Below are positions 1 to 10,406 of a stretch of DNA of 64,000 bases, one piece after another. Below the pieces are notes generated by a model. That model had not been told where the DNA came from. It saw only the letters and a program-made list of their open reading frames with translations, and ran no database searches. The position numbers and the translations under genes are program-made. How positions within the stretch are numbered: position 1 is the first letter of the stretch; each line of letters starts with the position of its first letter. This DNA is from Gandjariella thermophila (GTDB lineage Bacteria > Actinomycetota > Actinomycetes > Mycobacteriales > Pseudonocardiaceae): NCBI RefSeq assembly GCF_005405885.1, contig NZ_BJFL01000007.1, positions 68,394 to 132,393 on the forward strand, in the 5' to 3' direction.

Positions 1-855
1 GAACATGAACCGCCGGCCCTCGGAGTTGCGCAGCACCCCGCCGTCGCCGCGCACCGACTCGGTGACCAGGATGCCCTTCACGCTGGGCGGCCACACCATG
101 CCGGTCGGGTGGAACTGCACGAACTCCATGTTGATCAGCGAGGCGCCGGCCCGCAGCGCGAGCGCGTGCCCGTCCCCGGTGTACTCCCAGGAGTTCGAGG
201 TCACCTTGAAGGACTTGCCGATGCCGCCGGTGGCCAGCACCACGGCCGGCGCCTCGAACACCACGAACCGGCCGGACTCCCGCCAGTAGCCGAACGCCCC
301 GGCGATCCGACCATCAGACTTCAGCAGGTCGGTGACGGTGAACTCGGCGAACACCTTGAGGTTGGCCTCGTAGTCGCCGGTCTCCTTGAAGTCCTCCTGC
401 TGCAGCGACACGATCTTCTGCTGCAGCGTGCGGATCAGTTCCAGCCCGGTGCGGTCGCCGACGTGCGCGAGCCTGGGGTACTCGTGCCCGCCGAAGTTTC
501 GCTGGCTGATCTTGCCGTCCGGGGTGCGGTCGAACAGGGCGCCGTAGGTCTCCAGTTCCCAGACCCGCTCCGGCGCCTCCTTGGCGTGCAGTTCCGCCAT
601 CCGCCAGTGGTTGAGGAACTTCCCCCCGCGCATGGTGTCCCGGAAGTGGACCTGCCAGTTGTCGCGCGCGTTGACATTGCCCATGGCGGCGGCGATTCCG
701 CCTTCGGCCATGACCGTGTGCGCCTTGCCGAACAGCGACTTGCACACCACCGCGGTGCGCAGGCCGCGCTGGCGCGCCTCGATCGCCGCGCGCAGGCCGG
801 CTCCCCCAGCCCCGATCACGACAACGTCGTAGGCGTGCCGTTCGAACTCGGTCAT
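1..855 (-). CDS. sdhA: Succinate dehydrogenase flavoprotein subunit (3' end outside window)
   Basis: Catalytic FAD subunit of succinate dehydrogenase (complex II), which oxidises succinate to fumarate on the cytoplasmic face of the membrane. The 285 visible residues start MTEFERHAYDVVVIGAGGAG, the Rossmann FAD-binding motif. The segment AHTVMAEGG holds the His expected to carry the covalent flavin, and EFVQFHPTG matches the substrate/FAD region near the window edge. About half of the protein (C-terminal) is missing because the window starts inside it; SdhB would be expected further downstream on the minus strand. It follows the membrane-anchor gene by about 25 bp, so the two are almost certainly one operon. 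Family assignment is certain; distinction from fumarate reductase rests on the aerobic actinobacterial context. Confidence 0.95.
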   Translation of the reverse strand, partial: MTEFERHAYDVVVIGAGGAGLRAAIEARQRGLRTAVVCKSLFGKAHTVMAEGGIAAAMGNVNARDNWQVHFRDTMRGGKFLNHWRMAELHAKEAPERVWELETYGALFDRTPDGKISQRNFGGHEYPRLAHVGDRTGLELIRTLQQKIVSLQQEDFKETGDYEANLKVFAEFTVTDLLKSDGRIAGAFGYWRESGRFVVFEAPAVVLATGGIGKSFKVTSNSWEYTGDGHALALRAGASLINMEFVQFHPTGMVWPPSVKGILVTESVRGDGGVLRNSEGRRFMF

Positions 856-879
856 GAGCTTCCCTCGTCGTCGTACTCG

Positions 880-1668
880 TCAGAAGAATCGGAGATCGCT
901 GATGGTGCCGCTGGCGACCATCGCGACGTACAGGTCGGCGAACGCCACCCAGAACAGCGACAGCCACGCGTACAACATGTGCCGGGCGTTCAGCCGGGAC
1001 ACGAATGTCCACATGCGATAGCGCACCGGGTGCCGGGAGAAGTGGTTCAGCCGGCCGCCGACGATGTGCCGGCAGGAGTGGCAGGACAGCGAGTACAGCC
1101 ACAGCAGCGCCGCGTTCACCAGCAGCACCAGCGTGCCCAGCCCGGCGTGGCCCCAGTCGCCGTCGGCGTCCCGGAAGGCGATCACCGCGTCGTACGTGAG
1201 GATCACGTTGAAGATGAGGCCGAAGTAGAAGAAGTACCGGTGGATGTTCTGCAGGATCAGCGGGAACCGCCGCTCGCCGGTGTAGCTGCGATGCGGCTCG
1301 CTGACCGCGCAGGCCGGCGGGGACGCCCAGAACGACCGGTAGTACGCCTTCCGGTAGTAGTAGCAGGTCAACCGGAAGCCGAGCGGGAAAATCAGGATGA
1401 TCAGCGCCGGGGACAGCTTCCACCAGTCGCCGAAGATGTAGATTGTCTCCGAACCGGGCACGCAGTTCGTCGCGATGCACGGCGAATAGAAGGGCGAAAT
1501 GTAGGGTGGCGCGTAGTAGGCGCCATTCCAGAACGCCCTGATGGTGGCGTAGACGACGAATGCGAACAGCGAAGCCGCCGTCACCGCCGGCGCCAACCAC
1601 CACCGGTCGGTGCGCAGGGTACGGGCGCGAATGCTCGGCCGACCGGGTGCGCTGATTCCTGCGGTCAT
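880..1668 (-). CDS. Succinate dehydrogenase membrane anchor (Rv0249c-like cytochrome b subunit)
   Basis: 262-residue integral membrane protein with about five hydrophobic helices, directly upstream of sdhA. It resembles the single-chain anchor of the actinobacterial Sdh1 enzyme (M. tuberculosis Rv0249c), which binds quinone and haem and docks SdhAB to the membrane. A loop of the form LSCHSCRHIVGG, with two Cys and two His in nine residues, and an NIHRYFFYFG helix are candidate cofactor-binding sites. The ATG at 1668 was chosen because it gives the family-like N-terminus MTAGISAP; an in-frame upstream extension would overlap the preceding small gene. Quinone and haem ligands are inferred, not proven from sequence. 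Confidence 0.85.
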   Translation of the reverse strand: MTAGISAPGRPSIRARTLRTDRWWLAPAVTAASLFAFVVYATIRAFWNGAYYAPPYISPFYSPCIATNCVPGSETIYIFGDWWKLSPALIILIFPLGFRLTCYYYRKAYYRSFWASPPACAVSEPHRSYTGERRFPLILQNIHRYFFYFGLIFNVILTYDAVIAFRDADGDWGHAGLGTLVLLVNAALLWLYSLSCHSCRHIVGGRLNHFSRHPVRYRMWTFVSRLNARHMLYAWLSLFWVAFADLYVAMVASGTISDLRFF

Positions 1669-1718
1669 GGTCTCCTCGGGTGTACTCGGACCTGTCCCAA
1701 CCCCGAATCGGGCGGCGG

Positions 1719-2003
1719 CTAGGGCCGCTGGCCGCCGATTCCCTCGTCGTCGGCACCGCGCCACAGTTCGGGGTCGTACGGAGTGTCGGGAACCACGACG
1801 ACGTCGTGCTCGTTTATCGGTCCGCGAGGCGCCGGTGGCGACGTTCCGTCGGGCAACTCGGAGGCGTCGATACCGAGCCGCTCGACATCGTTCGCCAACC
1901 GCTGGATCGCGGTGACGTTACCGTAACGCGTACGCAGTTCGCCCACACAGCGGCGGAGCTCGCCGATCGCCTGATGCAGCCCCGCGATCTCGCTCGTCGA
2001 CAT
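1719..2003 (-). CDS. Small conserved protein upstream of succinate dehydrogenase (Rv0250c-like)
   Basis: 94-residue soluble protein of unknown function. The N-terminal half is helical with heptad-like Leu/Val spacing ([20 protein letters not shown]), suggesting a short coiled coil; the C-terminal half is Pro/Asp rich and probably extended. It starts at an ATG preceded by GGAGG at eight bases. It is the first gene of the sdh operon, 50 bp before the anchor gene. M. tuberculosis has a small conserved gene (Rv0250c) in the same place, which suggests a linked role in assembly or regulation of the complex, but no function is recognised. Confidence 0.75.
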   Translation of the reverse strand: MSTSEIAGLHQAIGELRRCVGELRTRYGNVTAIQRLANDVERLGIDASELPDGTSPPAPRGPINEHDVVVVPDTPYDPELWRGADDEGIGGQRP

Positions 2004-2262
2004 GCCATGCACCTCCGTGCCTCGGCACCGCCTCGGCAGCCCCGTCGCCGCCGATCCCGCGGGGGTGACTCTGCTCCTCCGCCGCTCTTGTGACAAGTCG
2101 CACACGCCGGCACCAATGATCGCCAGAATGTGTTCGATACCACTATCTGTATCGGTTTTGATCCCGGTCGGGTGGTCGCTTAGTGTGTGGGGCGTCACGC
2201 GGAACGCCAGTGCCGTCGTCCGCCGGGGCCGTAGGCCAGTGATCCGAGCGGGAGGCAGGCAC

Positions 2263-4152
<1,890 letters not shown>

Positions 4153-4186
4153 CCGGCTTGCGGCAGGAAAGGCTGGAGGTAGGGCG

Positions 4187-4822
4187 ATGACGACCGGTGC
4201 GGACCTGCTCGCACTGTCCCCGGTGCTGCCGGTGGTGGTGCTCGACGAGGCGGAGCAGGCGGTGCCGCTGGCGCGGGCACTGCTGCGCGGCGGCCTCCGG
4301 GTGATCGAGCTGACGTTGCGCACGCCAGCCGCGCTGGCGGCGATCGAGCGGGTGGCGGCGGAGGTGCCGGACATCGTCGTCGGCGCGGGCACGGTCACCA
4401 CGCCCGAGCAGGCGGAGCAGGCCACCAAGGCGGGGGCCGCGTTCCTGGTCACGCCGGGGTGCACCGATCGGCTGCTGGACGCGGTGGCGGAGACGGGGCT
4501 GCCGTTCCTGCCCGGGGTGAGCACCGTCTCCGAGGCGCTGCGGGCGGCCGAGCGGGGCCTGTCCGCGCTGAAGTTCTTCCCGGCCGAGGCCAGTGGCGGG
4601 GTGGCCTACCTGCGCGCGATGGGCGGCCCGCTGCCCGGGCTGCGGTTCTGCCCCACCGGGGGCGTCACCCCGGGCAACGCCCCCGAGTACCTCGCGCTGC
4701 CCAACGTGGGCTGTGTCGGCGGCACCTGGCTGACGCCGAAGGAGGCGCTGGCCGCCGGCGACTTCGCCCGGATCGGGGCGCTCGCCGCGAAGGCCGCCGG
4801 GCTCCGGCAGGCCGCAGGCTGA
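4187..4822 (+). CDS. eda: 2-keto-3-deoxy-6-phosphogluconate aldolase
   Basis: Cleaves KDPG to pyruvate and glyceraldehyde-3-phosphate, completing the Entner-Doudoroff pathway begun by the upstream edd. The 211-residue TIM-barrel protein shows VIELTLRTP (catalytic Glu about residue 41), VGAGTV, and the Schiff-base lysine in [11 protein letters not shown] (about residue 129), followed by the phosphate-binding CPTGGVT. The start at 4187 is preceded by GGAGGT. The short distance to edd and the shared strand indicate an operon. A candidate terminator lies about 100 bp downstream, before the convergent HAD gene. Confidence 0.97.
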   Translation: MTTGADLLALSPVLPVVVLDEAEQAVPLARALLRGGLRVIELTLRTPAALAAIERVAAEVPDIVVGAGTVTTPEQAEQATKAGAAFLVTPGCTDRLLDAVAETGLPFLPGVSTVSEALRAAERGLSALKFFPAEASGGVAYLRAMGGPLPGLRFCPTGGVTPGNAPEYLALPNVGCVGGTWLTPKEALAAGDFARIGALAAKAAGLRQAAG

Positions 4823-4924
4823 GCGGGTTCCACGGCCGGGCCCCGGCGTGACTACGTCCCACGGGGCCAGCCTGAGTACGTTCCGCGGGCTGGTCGTGGC
4901 CTGGCCGCGCCGGTTCAGCCGCCA

Positions 4925-4964
4925 CCGGAGCGGGCCGGACGGCCGGCTCGCCGATCCGCTCCGG
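4925..4964. terminator. Candidate bidirectional terminator between eda and the HAD gene
   Basis: CCGGAGCGG at 4925-4933 is repeated as its exact complement CCGCTCCGG at 4956-4964, giving a 9-bp stem with a GC-rich loop that can itself fold. It lies in the 174-bp gap between two convergent genes. There is no U tract, as usual in actinobacteria, so the role is inferred from position and stem strength. Nothing else is seen in this gap. Confidence 0.45.
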
Positions 4965-4996
4965 GGCACCGCCGTCCACCCGGCGGGCGCCGGCGC

Positions 4997-5680
4997 TCAG
5001 GCCACGCGGTCGCGCACTATGAGGTCGAGCGCGTCCGGGATGGAGGTCGCCACCGGGGCACCGGTGGCGACCAGCGCCTCACGGGTGCCCATGCCGCTGC
5101 TGACCAGTACGCAGCGGGCGCCCACGTGCTCCGCGGCATGCGCGTCGTCCGCCACGTCGCCGATCAGCACCACGTCCGCCGGGTCCAGCCGCAGGGCGGT
5201 GAGATGCTCGGCGAGGTGTTCGGCCTTGGAGCCGCCGCCGATGTCGGCGCGCAACCCGTCGATCCGGGCGAACAACTCGGCGAGGCCGAGCCGGCCCACC
5301 AGGGGCACCAACTCGTCGTGGAACCACATGGACAGCAGCGACTGGCTGCCGCCGCCGTTCCGCCAGTCGTGCAGCAGGTCAGGCACGCCATCGGCGAGCC
5401 GGCAGGTGGGCAACCGCTCCCGGTAGTGCACGTGGTAGAGCGAGTCCACCCGGGCCCACTCGTCCTCGCTCAACGACCGGCCGAATAACCGCTCGTAGGA
5501 GCGGACGATCGGGCGGGTGAACACGGCCCGCCAGTCGTCGAGGGTCACCGCCTCCCGCCCGAACGAGGCGCACACCTGGTTCACCGCGGCCACCACCGCA
5601 TCGTTGTCGGACAGGAGTGTGCCGTTCCAGTCCCACACGATGTGCTGAGGCATCACCACGTCGTCGCCGTTGGTGCGCAT
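4997..5680 (-). CDS. HAD-superfamily hydrolase with DWN motif
   Basis: 227-residue haloacid-dehalogenase-type hydrolase, probably a phosphatase acting on a small phosphate ester. Motif I is IVWDWNGTLL: the nucleophilic Asp is present but the second Asp of the usual DxDGT is Asn. Motif II is LLSMW, motif III is the Lys in GGGSKAEHL, and motif IV is VVLIGDVADD. The ATG at 5680 has GAGAGGA close upstream and was preferred to an in-frame start seven codons earlier. It sits between convergent eda and recX on the minus strand, without an obvious functional link to either. Substrate is unknown. Confidence 0.85.
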   Translation of the reverse strand: MRTNGDDVVMPQHIVWDWNGTLLSDNDAVVAAVNQVCASFGREAVTLDDWRAVFTRPIVRSYERLFGRSLSEDEWARVDSLYHVHYRERLPTCRLADGVPDLLHDWRNGGGSQSLLSMWFHDELVPLVGRLGLAELFARIDGLRADIGGGSKAEHLAEHLTALRLDPADVVLIGDVADDAHAAEHVGARCVLVSSGMGTREALVATGAPVATSIPDALDLIVRDRVA

Positions 5681-5733
5681 CACGTCCTCTCTCCCGGTCA
5701 CGGCATGGCTCGCGGACCGTACGGAGTTCCCGG

Positions 5734-6369
5734 TCAGTCCGGCGTGAGGTCGTCGGCGTCCAGCGCCGGATCGTCAAGCAGGTCGGTGTCCTCGCCGGCG
5801 CGGCGGAGTTCGTCCCGCACCACCCGGAAGGCCAGCCCCGGCGGGTAACCCTTGCGGGCGAGCATCCCGGCGAGCCGGCGAACGCGGGCGGCCTCATCCG
5901 CGCCGCCGACCGTGCGCAGCCGCCTGCGGACGAGTTGCCGCGCCCGGTCTTCTTCGGCCTCGTCGTCCACGGTGGCGGCCGCCTCGGCGGCCACCGACTC
6001 CGCGACGCCCTTGCGGCGCAACTCGGCGACCAGGGCGCGCCGGCCCAGCCCCTGGTGAGTGTGCCGGGACCGGACCCACACCTCGGCGAAGGCGGCGTCG
6101 TCCACCAGGCCGACGTCGTCCAGCCGGCCGAGCACCTGCTCCGCGACGTCCTCGCCGAAGCCGCGCCGCATCAGCGCCTGGTGCAGCTCGGCCCGGGTCC
6201 GCGGACGCGCGGTCAGCAGCCGCAGGCACAGCTCCTTGGCCCGCTGGACCGGGTCGTCCGGCGGAACCGGCGCTGCCCCACCGGCGGGCTCGCCGGCCCC
6301 GGCCTCCTCGGCTGCGGGCCCGGGAGCCCGGCGGCGACCCGTTCCGCCCCTCGGTTGACGGCCTACCAC
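5734..6369 (-). CDS. recX: Recombination regulator RecX
   Basis: RecX binds inside the RecA filament and inhibits its recombinase and coprotease activity. The 211-residue protein has a charged, Ala/Pro-rich N-terminal tail of about 40 residues, then three helical RecX repeats: RTRAELHQALMRRGF, LGRRALVAELRRKGV and ARKGYPPGLAFRVV. It begins 15 bp after the recA stop on the same strand, the standard recA-recX arrangement, so it should be co-transcribed from the recA SOS promoter. The C-terminus is acidic. Confidence 0.93.
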   Translation of the reverse strand: MVGRQPRGGTGRRRAPGPAAEEAGAGEPAGGAAPVPPDDPVQRAKELCLRLLTARPRTRAELHQALMRRGFGEDVAEQVLGRLDDVGLVDDAAFAEVWVRSRHTHQGLGRRALVAELRRKGVAESVAAEAAATVDDEAEEDRARQLVRRRLRTVGGADEAARVRRLAGMLARKGYPPGLAFRVVRDELRRAGEDTDLLDDPALDADDLTPD

Positions 6370-6384
6370 GGCGGAGCCAGGCGG

Positions 6385-7428
<1,044 letters not shown>

Positions 7429-7554
7429 GGAGCCCACCTCGAGTTGGTTCAGCCTATGTCGCGTGTCGGAATCGACGCTACGACCGGGGACCGACAGTTA
7501 GGCCGCCGGGCGGCGACCTGTGGACGGACCGCCCCGCTGTGGACAACAGCGTAG

Positions 7555-7570
7555 CCGAACAGATGTTCGA
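7555..7570. promoter_or_regulatory. LexA (SOS) box upstream of recA
   Basis: CCGAACAGATGTTCGA contains the inverted pair CGAACA (7556-7561) and TGTTCG (7564-7569), matching the actinobacterial/Gram-positive LexA consensus CGAAC-N4-GTTCG. It lies 127 bp before the recA start, as expected for the SOS promoter of recA-recX. The divergent DUF4383 gene starts 126 bp away on the other side and could also be affected. Confidence 0.85.
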
Positions 7571-7695
7571 CCATGGGGATGACACGCCGGTCCGGGAAAA
7601 TACGAGGTTTGCCTCGTGGGCCCTGGGCAGCGCCGGCACCGCGAGGGACACTTGAGGCGACACGCGGTGCGCGATGGAACACCAGGGGGATCGCC

Positions 7696-8385
7696 ATGAA
7701 GATGGACCCCTATCTACCCCCGAACCATCCGCTGAGCAGGGTGTACCGGGTCGGCGCCGCCCTGTTCGGCTCCGGCCTGACCACATTCGGCGCACTCGGC
7801 TTCGCCAACCGGCTGGCGTTCTTCACCACGCACGGCACGGTGATCTGGGGCCTGTCCAGCAACGGCCTGCTGTCCACGGTGTCCGTGCTGGTCGGGCTGG
7901 TGCTGGTGGTCGCGTCCGTGCTGGGCGGTGCGATCTCGTCGACCACCAACGCGGCGGCCGGGGCGCTGTTCCTGCTGTCCGGGCTGGTCAACCTGGCCGT
8001 GCTGGACACTCCGCTGAACGTGTTCGCGTTCCACATCCAGAACGTGGTGTTCAGCCTGATCGCGGGCATGCTGCTGCTGTTCGTCGGGCTGTACGGCCGG
8101 GTCAGCGGCGGGCTGCCGGAGGACAACCCCTACGTGCGGTACCGGCACCACGAACCGCCCGACGCCGACCACACCGCCGAGCGGGAGGCCGAGCGGCGCC
8201 GGCTCGCCGAGATCGACGAACTGGTCTGGGCGGAACTCGCGGTCGCGGAGGGTCGGGCCACGCCGGAGCAGGAGCGGGCGGTGCGGGCCGACGCCGCGCG
8301 CCGGGCCGCCGAGGCCCGCCGACACGCCTACGAGCACTTCCAGTCCGAGTCAGGACCGCCGTCGGCGAACAACCCGTACTACTGA
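7696..8385 (+). CDS. DUF4383 membrane protein
   Basis: 229-residue membrane protein of unknown function. It has four predicted helices in residues 10-140, including a segment around AALFGSGLTTFGALGFANRL, matching actinobacterial DUF4383 proteins. The C-terminal 90 residues are charged, rich in Glu/Arg/Ala, and probably form a cytoplasmic helix. The ATG at 7696 has AGGGGGA about eight bases upstream; an upstream extension of 41 codons would cover the recA promoter region and was rejected. It is divergent from recA and convergent with the DUF3046 gene. Confidence 0.8.
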   Translation: MKMDPYLPPNHPLSRVYRVGAALFGSGLTTFGALGFANRLAFFTTHGTVIWGLSSNGLLSTVSVLVGLVLVVASVLGGAISSTTNAAAGALFLLSGLVNLAVLDTPLNVFAFHIQNVVFSLIAGMLLLFVGLYGRVSGGLPEDNPYVRYRHHEPPDADHTAEREAERRRLAEIDELVWAELAVAEGRATPEQERAVRADAARRAAEARRHAYEHFQSESGPPSANNPYY

Positions 8386-8396
8386 TCCGGGGCGGG

Positions 8397-8591
8397 TCAG
8401 CGGCGCTCCCGGGGCACGTCGAAGGCGTCGCAGACCGCCGCCCACACCTCTTTCGGCGGGATACCCGCCTCCAGCGCCTGGTCCACGGTGCGACCGCCGA
8501 GCGCGGAGAAGACGTGGTCACGGGCCAGCATCTCGGCGCGCACCTCGCCGAACTCCTCGGCCATCATCCTGCGGAACACCGTGAAGCGCAT
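8397..8591 (-). CDS. DUF3046 protein
   Basis: 64-residue conserved actinobacterial protein of unknown function, beginning MRFTVFRRMMAEEFGE and containing GGRTVDQALEAGIPPKEVW, typical of DUF3046. This family is regularly found beside recA-recX in actinobacteria. The ATG at 8591 has only a weak ribosome-binding site (GGGG). It ends 12 bp from the convergent DUF4383 gene. Confidence 0.88.
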   Translation of the reverse strand: MRFTVFRRMMAEEFGEVRAEMLARDHVFSALGGRTVDQALEAGIPPKEVWAAVCDAFDVPRERR

Positions 8592-8623
8592 CGGCCCCAG
8601 CGTACGGCGGGTACCCTCGCGGT

Positions 8624-8752
8624 GTGCGGCTGCTCCTCGACGGCGACCCCACCGGCCTGTCCTCCACGTACGGGCAGCTGGCGATCGCCGCGGTGCTGGT
8701 GGCCGCGCTGGTGGTGGCGCTCCGCGCGTTCTGGCACAACCGCAGGCGGTGA
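8624..8752 (+). CDS. Small single-span membrane protein
   Basis: 42-codon reading frame starting with GTG: a short polar N-terminus with LDGDPTGLSSTYG, one hydrophobic helix (QLAIAAVLVAALVVALRAF) and a basic tail WHNRRR. The hydrophobic helix followed by positive charges suggests an N-out/C-in membrane peptide. It is divergent from DUF3046 (32 bp apart) and convergent with the MFS gene. No family is recognised; the clean composition and a compact fit between neighbours support a real gene, but its short length leaves doubt. Confidence 0.5.
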   Translation: MRLLLDGDPTGLSSTYGQLAIAAVLVAALVVALRAFWHNRRR

Positions 8753-8761
8753 CGGCGCCGC

Positions 8762-10228
8762 TCAGCCGGCCGGGCGCAGCGCGGCGGCCATGCACGCGAC
8801 CAGCAGCGGCAGCGCGGCGAAACCGATGGCCAGGCCGAGCCCCGCGTACGACCATGCGGTCACGATCAGCCCGGCCAGCACCGCGCCCAGCGCCCCACCG
8901 ACGTTCATGACCAGGTCGGAAAGCCCCTGGGCGGCCGCCCGTACCCGGAGCGGGACGGACTCGCTGAGCAGCGCCGAGCCGGACACCAGCGATGCCGACC
9001 AGCCCACGCCGAGAATGGTCAGCCCGGCGCCGAGTTGCGGGGCCTCGTGCGAGGCGGCCATGCCCGCGATACCCGCGGCGGCGACGACCAGGGCGGCGCC
9101 CACGGTGAGCACGGGCACCCGTCCCAACCGGTCCGCCATCCAGCCGAAGAACGGGCTGGCCGCGTACATCCCGGCGAGGTGCACGCTGATCACGATGCCG
9201 ACCACGCCGACCGAGGCTCCGCCGTGGTTCATGTGCACCGGTGTCATCGACATCATGCCGACCATGGCCGTCTGGCTGGTCACCATGCCGACCAGGGCCA
9301 ACCGGGCGGGCGCGGGCAGCACCCACCACACCGCCAGGCGCATCCGCCCGGTCGCCTGCTCCGGCCCCGGCACCGGGCCGGCCGGGCAGGCGTGGCCCTG
9401 CGCCCTGGGCATCGGCACCACCGGGCCCTCCGGTGCAGTTCGCCGGGCGACGACCAGCGGGTCCGGCCGCAGGCCGGCCAGCACCCCCGCGCCGGCCAGC
9501 GCGAACGCGGTGGCGGCGAGCAGGTACGCGCCGGCTGCGGCGGGCATGCCCAACGCGCCCGCGACGCTCCCCGCCGGCCCGGCCAGGTTGGGGCCGGCGA
9601 CCGCGCCGAGCGTGGCGGCCCACACCACGGTGGACACCGCGCGCGCCCGGTGGGCCGGTCGCGCCAGGTCGGCGGCGCCGAACCGGGCCGCGAAGGTGGC
9701 CGCGGTGCCGCCGCCGAACGGCAGCAAGGACAGGAGCAGCAGCGGCCACGCGGATAACGCGGTGGCCGCCGCGGCGAGCGCCGCCCCGCCGGCGGCCACC
9801 GCGTAACTCAGCAGCAGCGCCGGCCGCCGGCCACGCCGCGCGGCGACTCGGGCGGTGGGGACGGCGAGCAGCGCCGCGCCGAGCACGGTGCTGGTCTGGG
9901 CGAGCCCCCCGGCGAGGTCCATGCCGGAGAGTTGCGCGGCGACCAGCGCGCTGACCGCCGCGCCGGTGGCCACGCCGACCGTGCCCAGCACCTGGGTCGC
10001 GGTGAGCACGCCGAGCGCCCGGCGCTGTGCCGGGCATGCCAGCCCGGTGGCGGCGCGCAGCGCGGTGTCGGTCACCCGCGGTTCGGCCGGGTCCGGCGCG
10101 AGCCGGTCGGTGTGTTGCTCGATGGAGGTGACGGAGGCGGCGGCCGGATCGGTCACCGGCGACCAGCCCCGCGCCCGCGTACTCCGCCGCCAGGCACCTT
10201 GACAATCCCCCGAATGCTCACCAGGCAT
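8762..10228 (-). CDS. MFS transporter
   Basis: 488-residue major facilitator superfamily permease with about 12 helices beginning near residue 75. A conserved MFS-type loop is visible as FFGWMADRLGRVP between helices in the second half. Substrate cannot be told from sequence; the general look is that of a drug or metabolite exporter. The ATG at 10228 has GGAGGGG four bases upstream, a strong site, but it leaves about 70 residues before the first helix; GTG at 10156 would shorten this to about 45 and remains possible. It is divergent from lhr. Confidence 0.8.
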   Translation of the reverse strand: MPGEHSGDCQGAWRRSTRARGWSPVTDPAAASVTSIEQHTDRLAPDPAEPRVTDTALRAATGLACPAQRRALGVLTATQVLGTVGVATGAAVSALVAAQLSGMDLAGGLAQTSTVLGAALLAVPTARVAARRGRRPALLLSYAVAAGGAALAAAATALSAWPLLLLSLLPFGGGTAATFAARFGAADLARPAHRARAVSTVVWAATLGAVAGPNLAGPAGSVAGALGMPAAAGAYLLAATAFALAGAGVLAGLRPDPLVVARRTAPEGPVVPMPRAQGHACPAGPVPGPEQATGRMRLAVWWVLPAPARLALVGMVTSQTAMVGMMSMTPVHMNHGGASVGVVGIVISVHLAGMYAASPFFGWMADRLGRVPVLTVGAALVVAAAGIAGMAASHEAPQLGAGLTILGVGWSASLVSGSALLSESVPLRVRAAAQGLSDLVMNVGGALGAVLAGLIVTAWSYAGLGLAIGFAALPLLVACMAAALRPAG

Positions 10229-10406
10229 CACCCCTCCGGCCGCGTCCCAACGATCATGGCAGGTTCGGATCTCCCCGAATACCGGCTGACCGTGGGACAC
10301 GTCGGGCGCGCTCGGCGGCCGGTTCCCGACGCCGCGCGGCGCATGCCCGGCCCTTTACCGCAGGTGCGTGCGGTTTCCGGACAGACTGTCGGTGGCGTGA
10401 GCGAGG

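Noticed and set aside
109-1722. Long plus-strand frame opposite sdhA and the anchor gene
   Set aside because: Composition artefact of a GC-rich coding strand: Arg/Pro/Val-rich, no ribosome-binding site, no family resemblance, and fully covered by two well-supported minus-strand genes.
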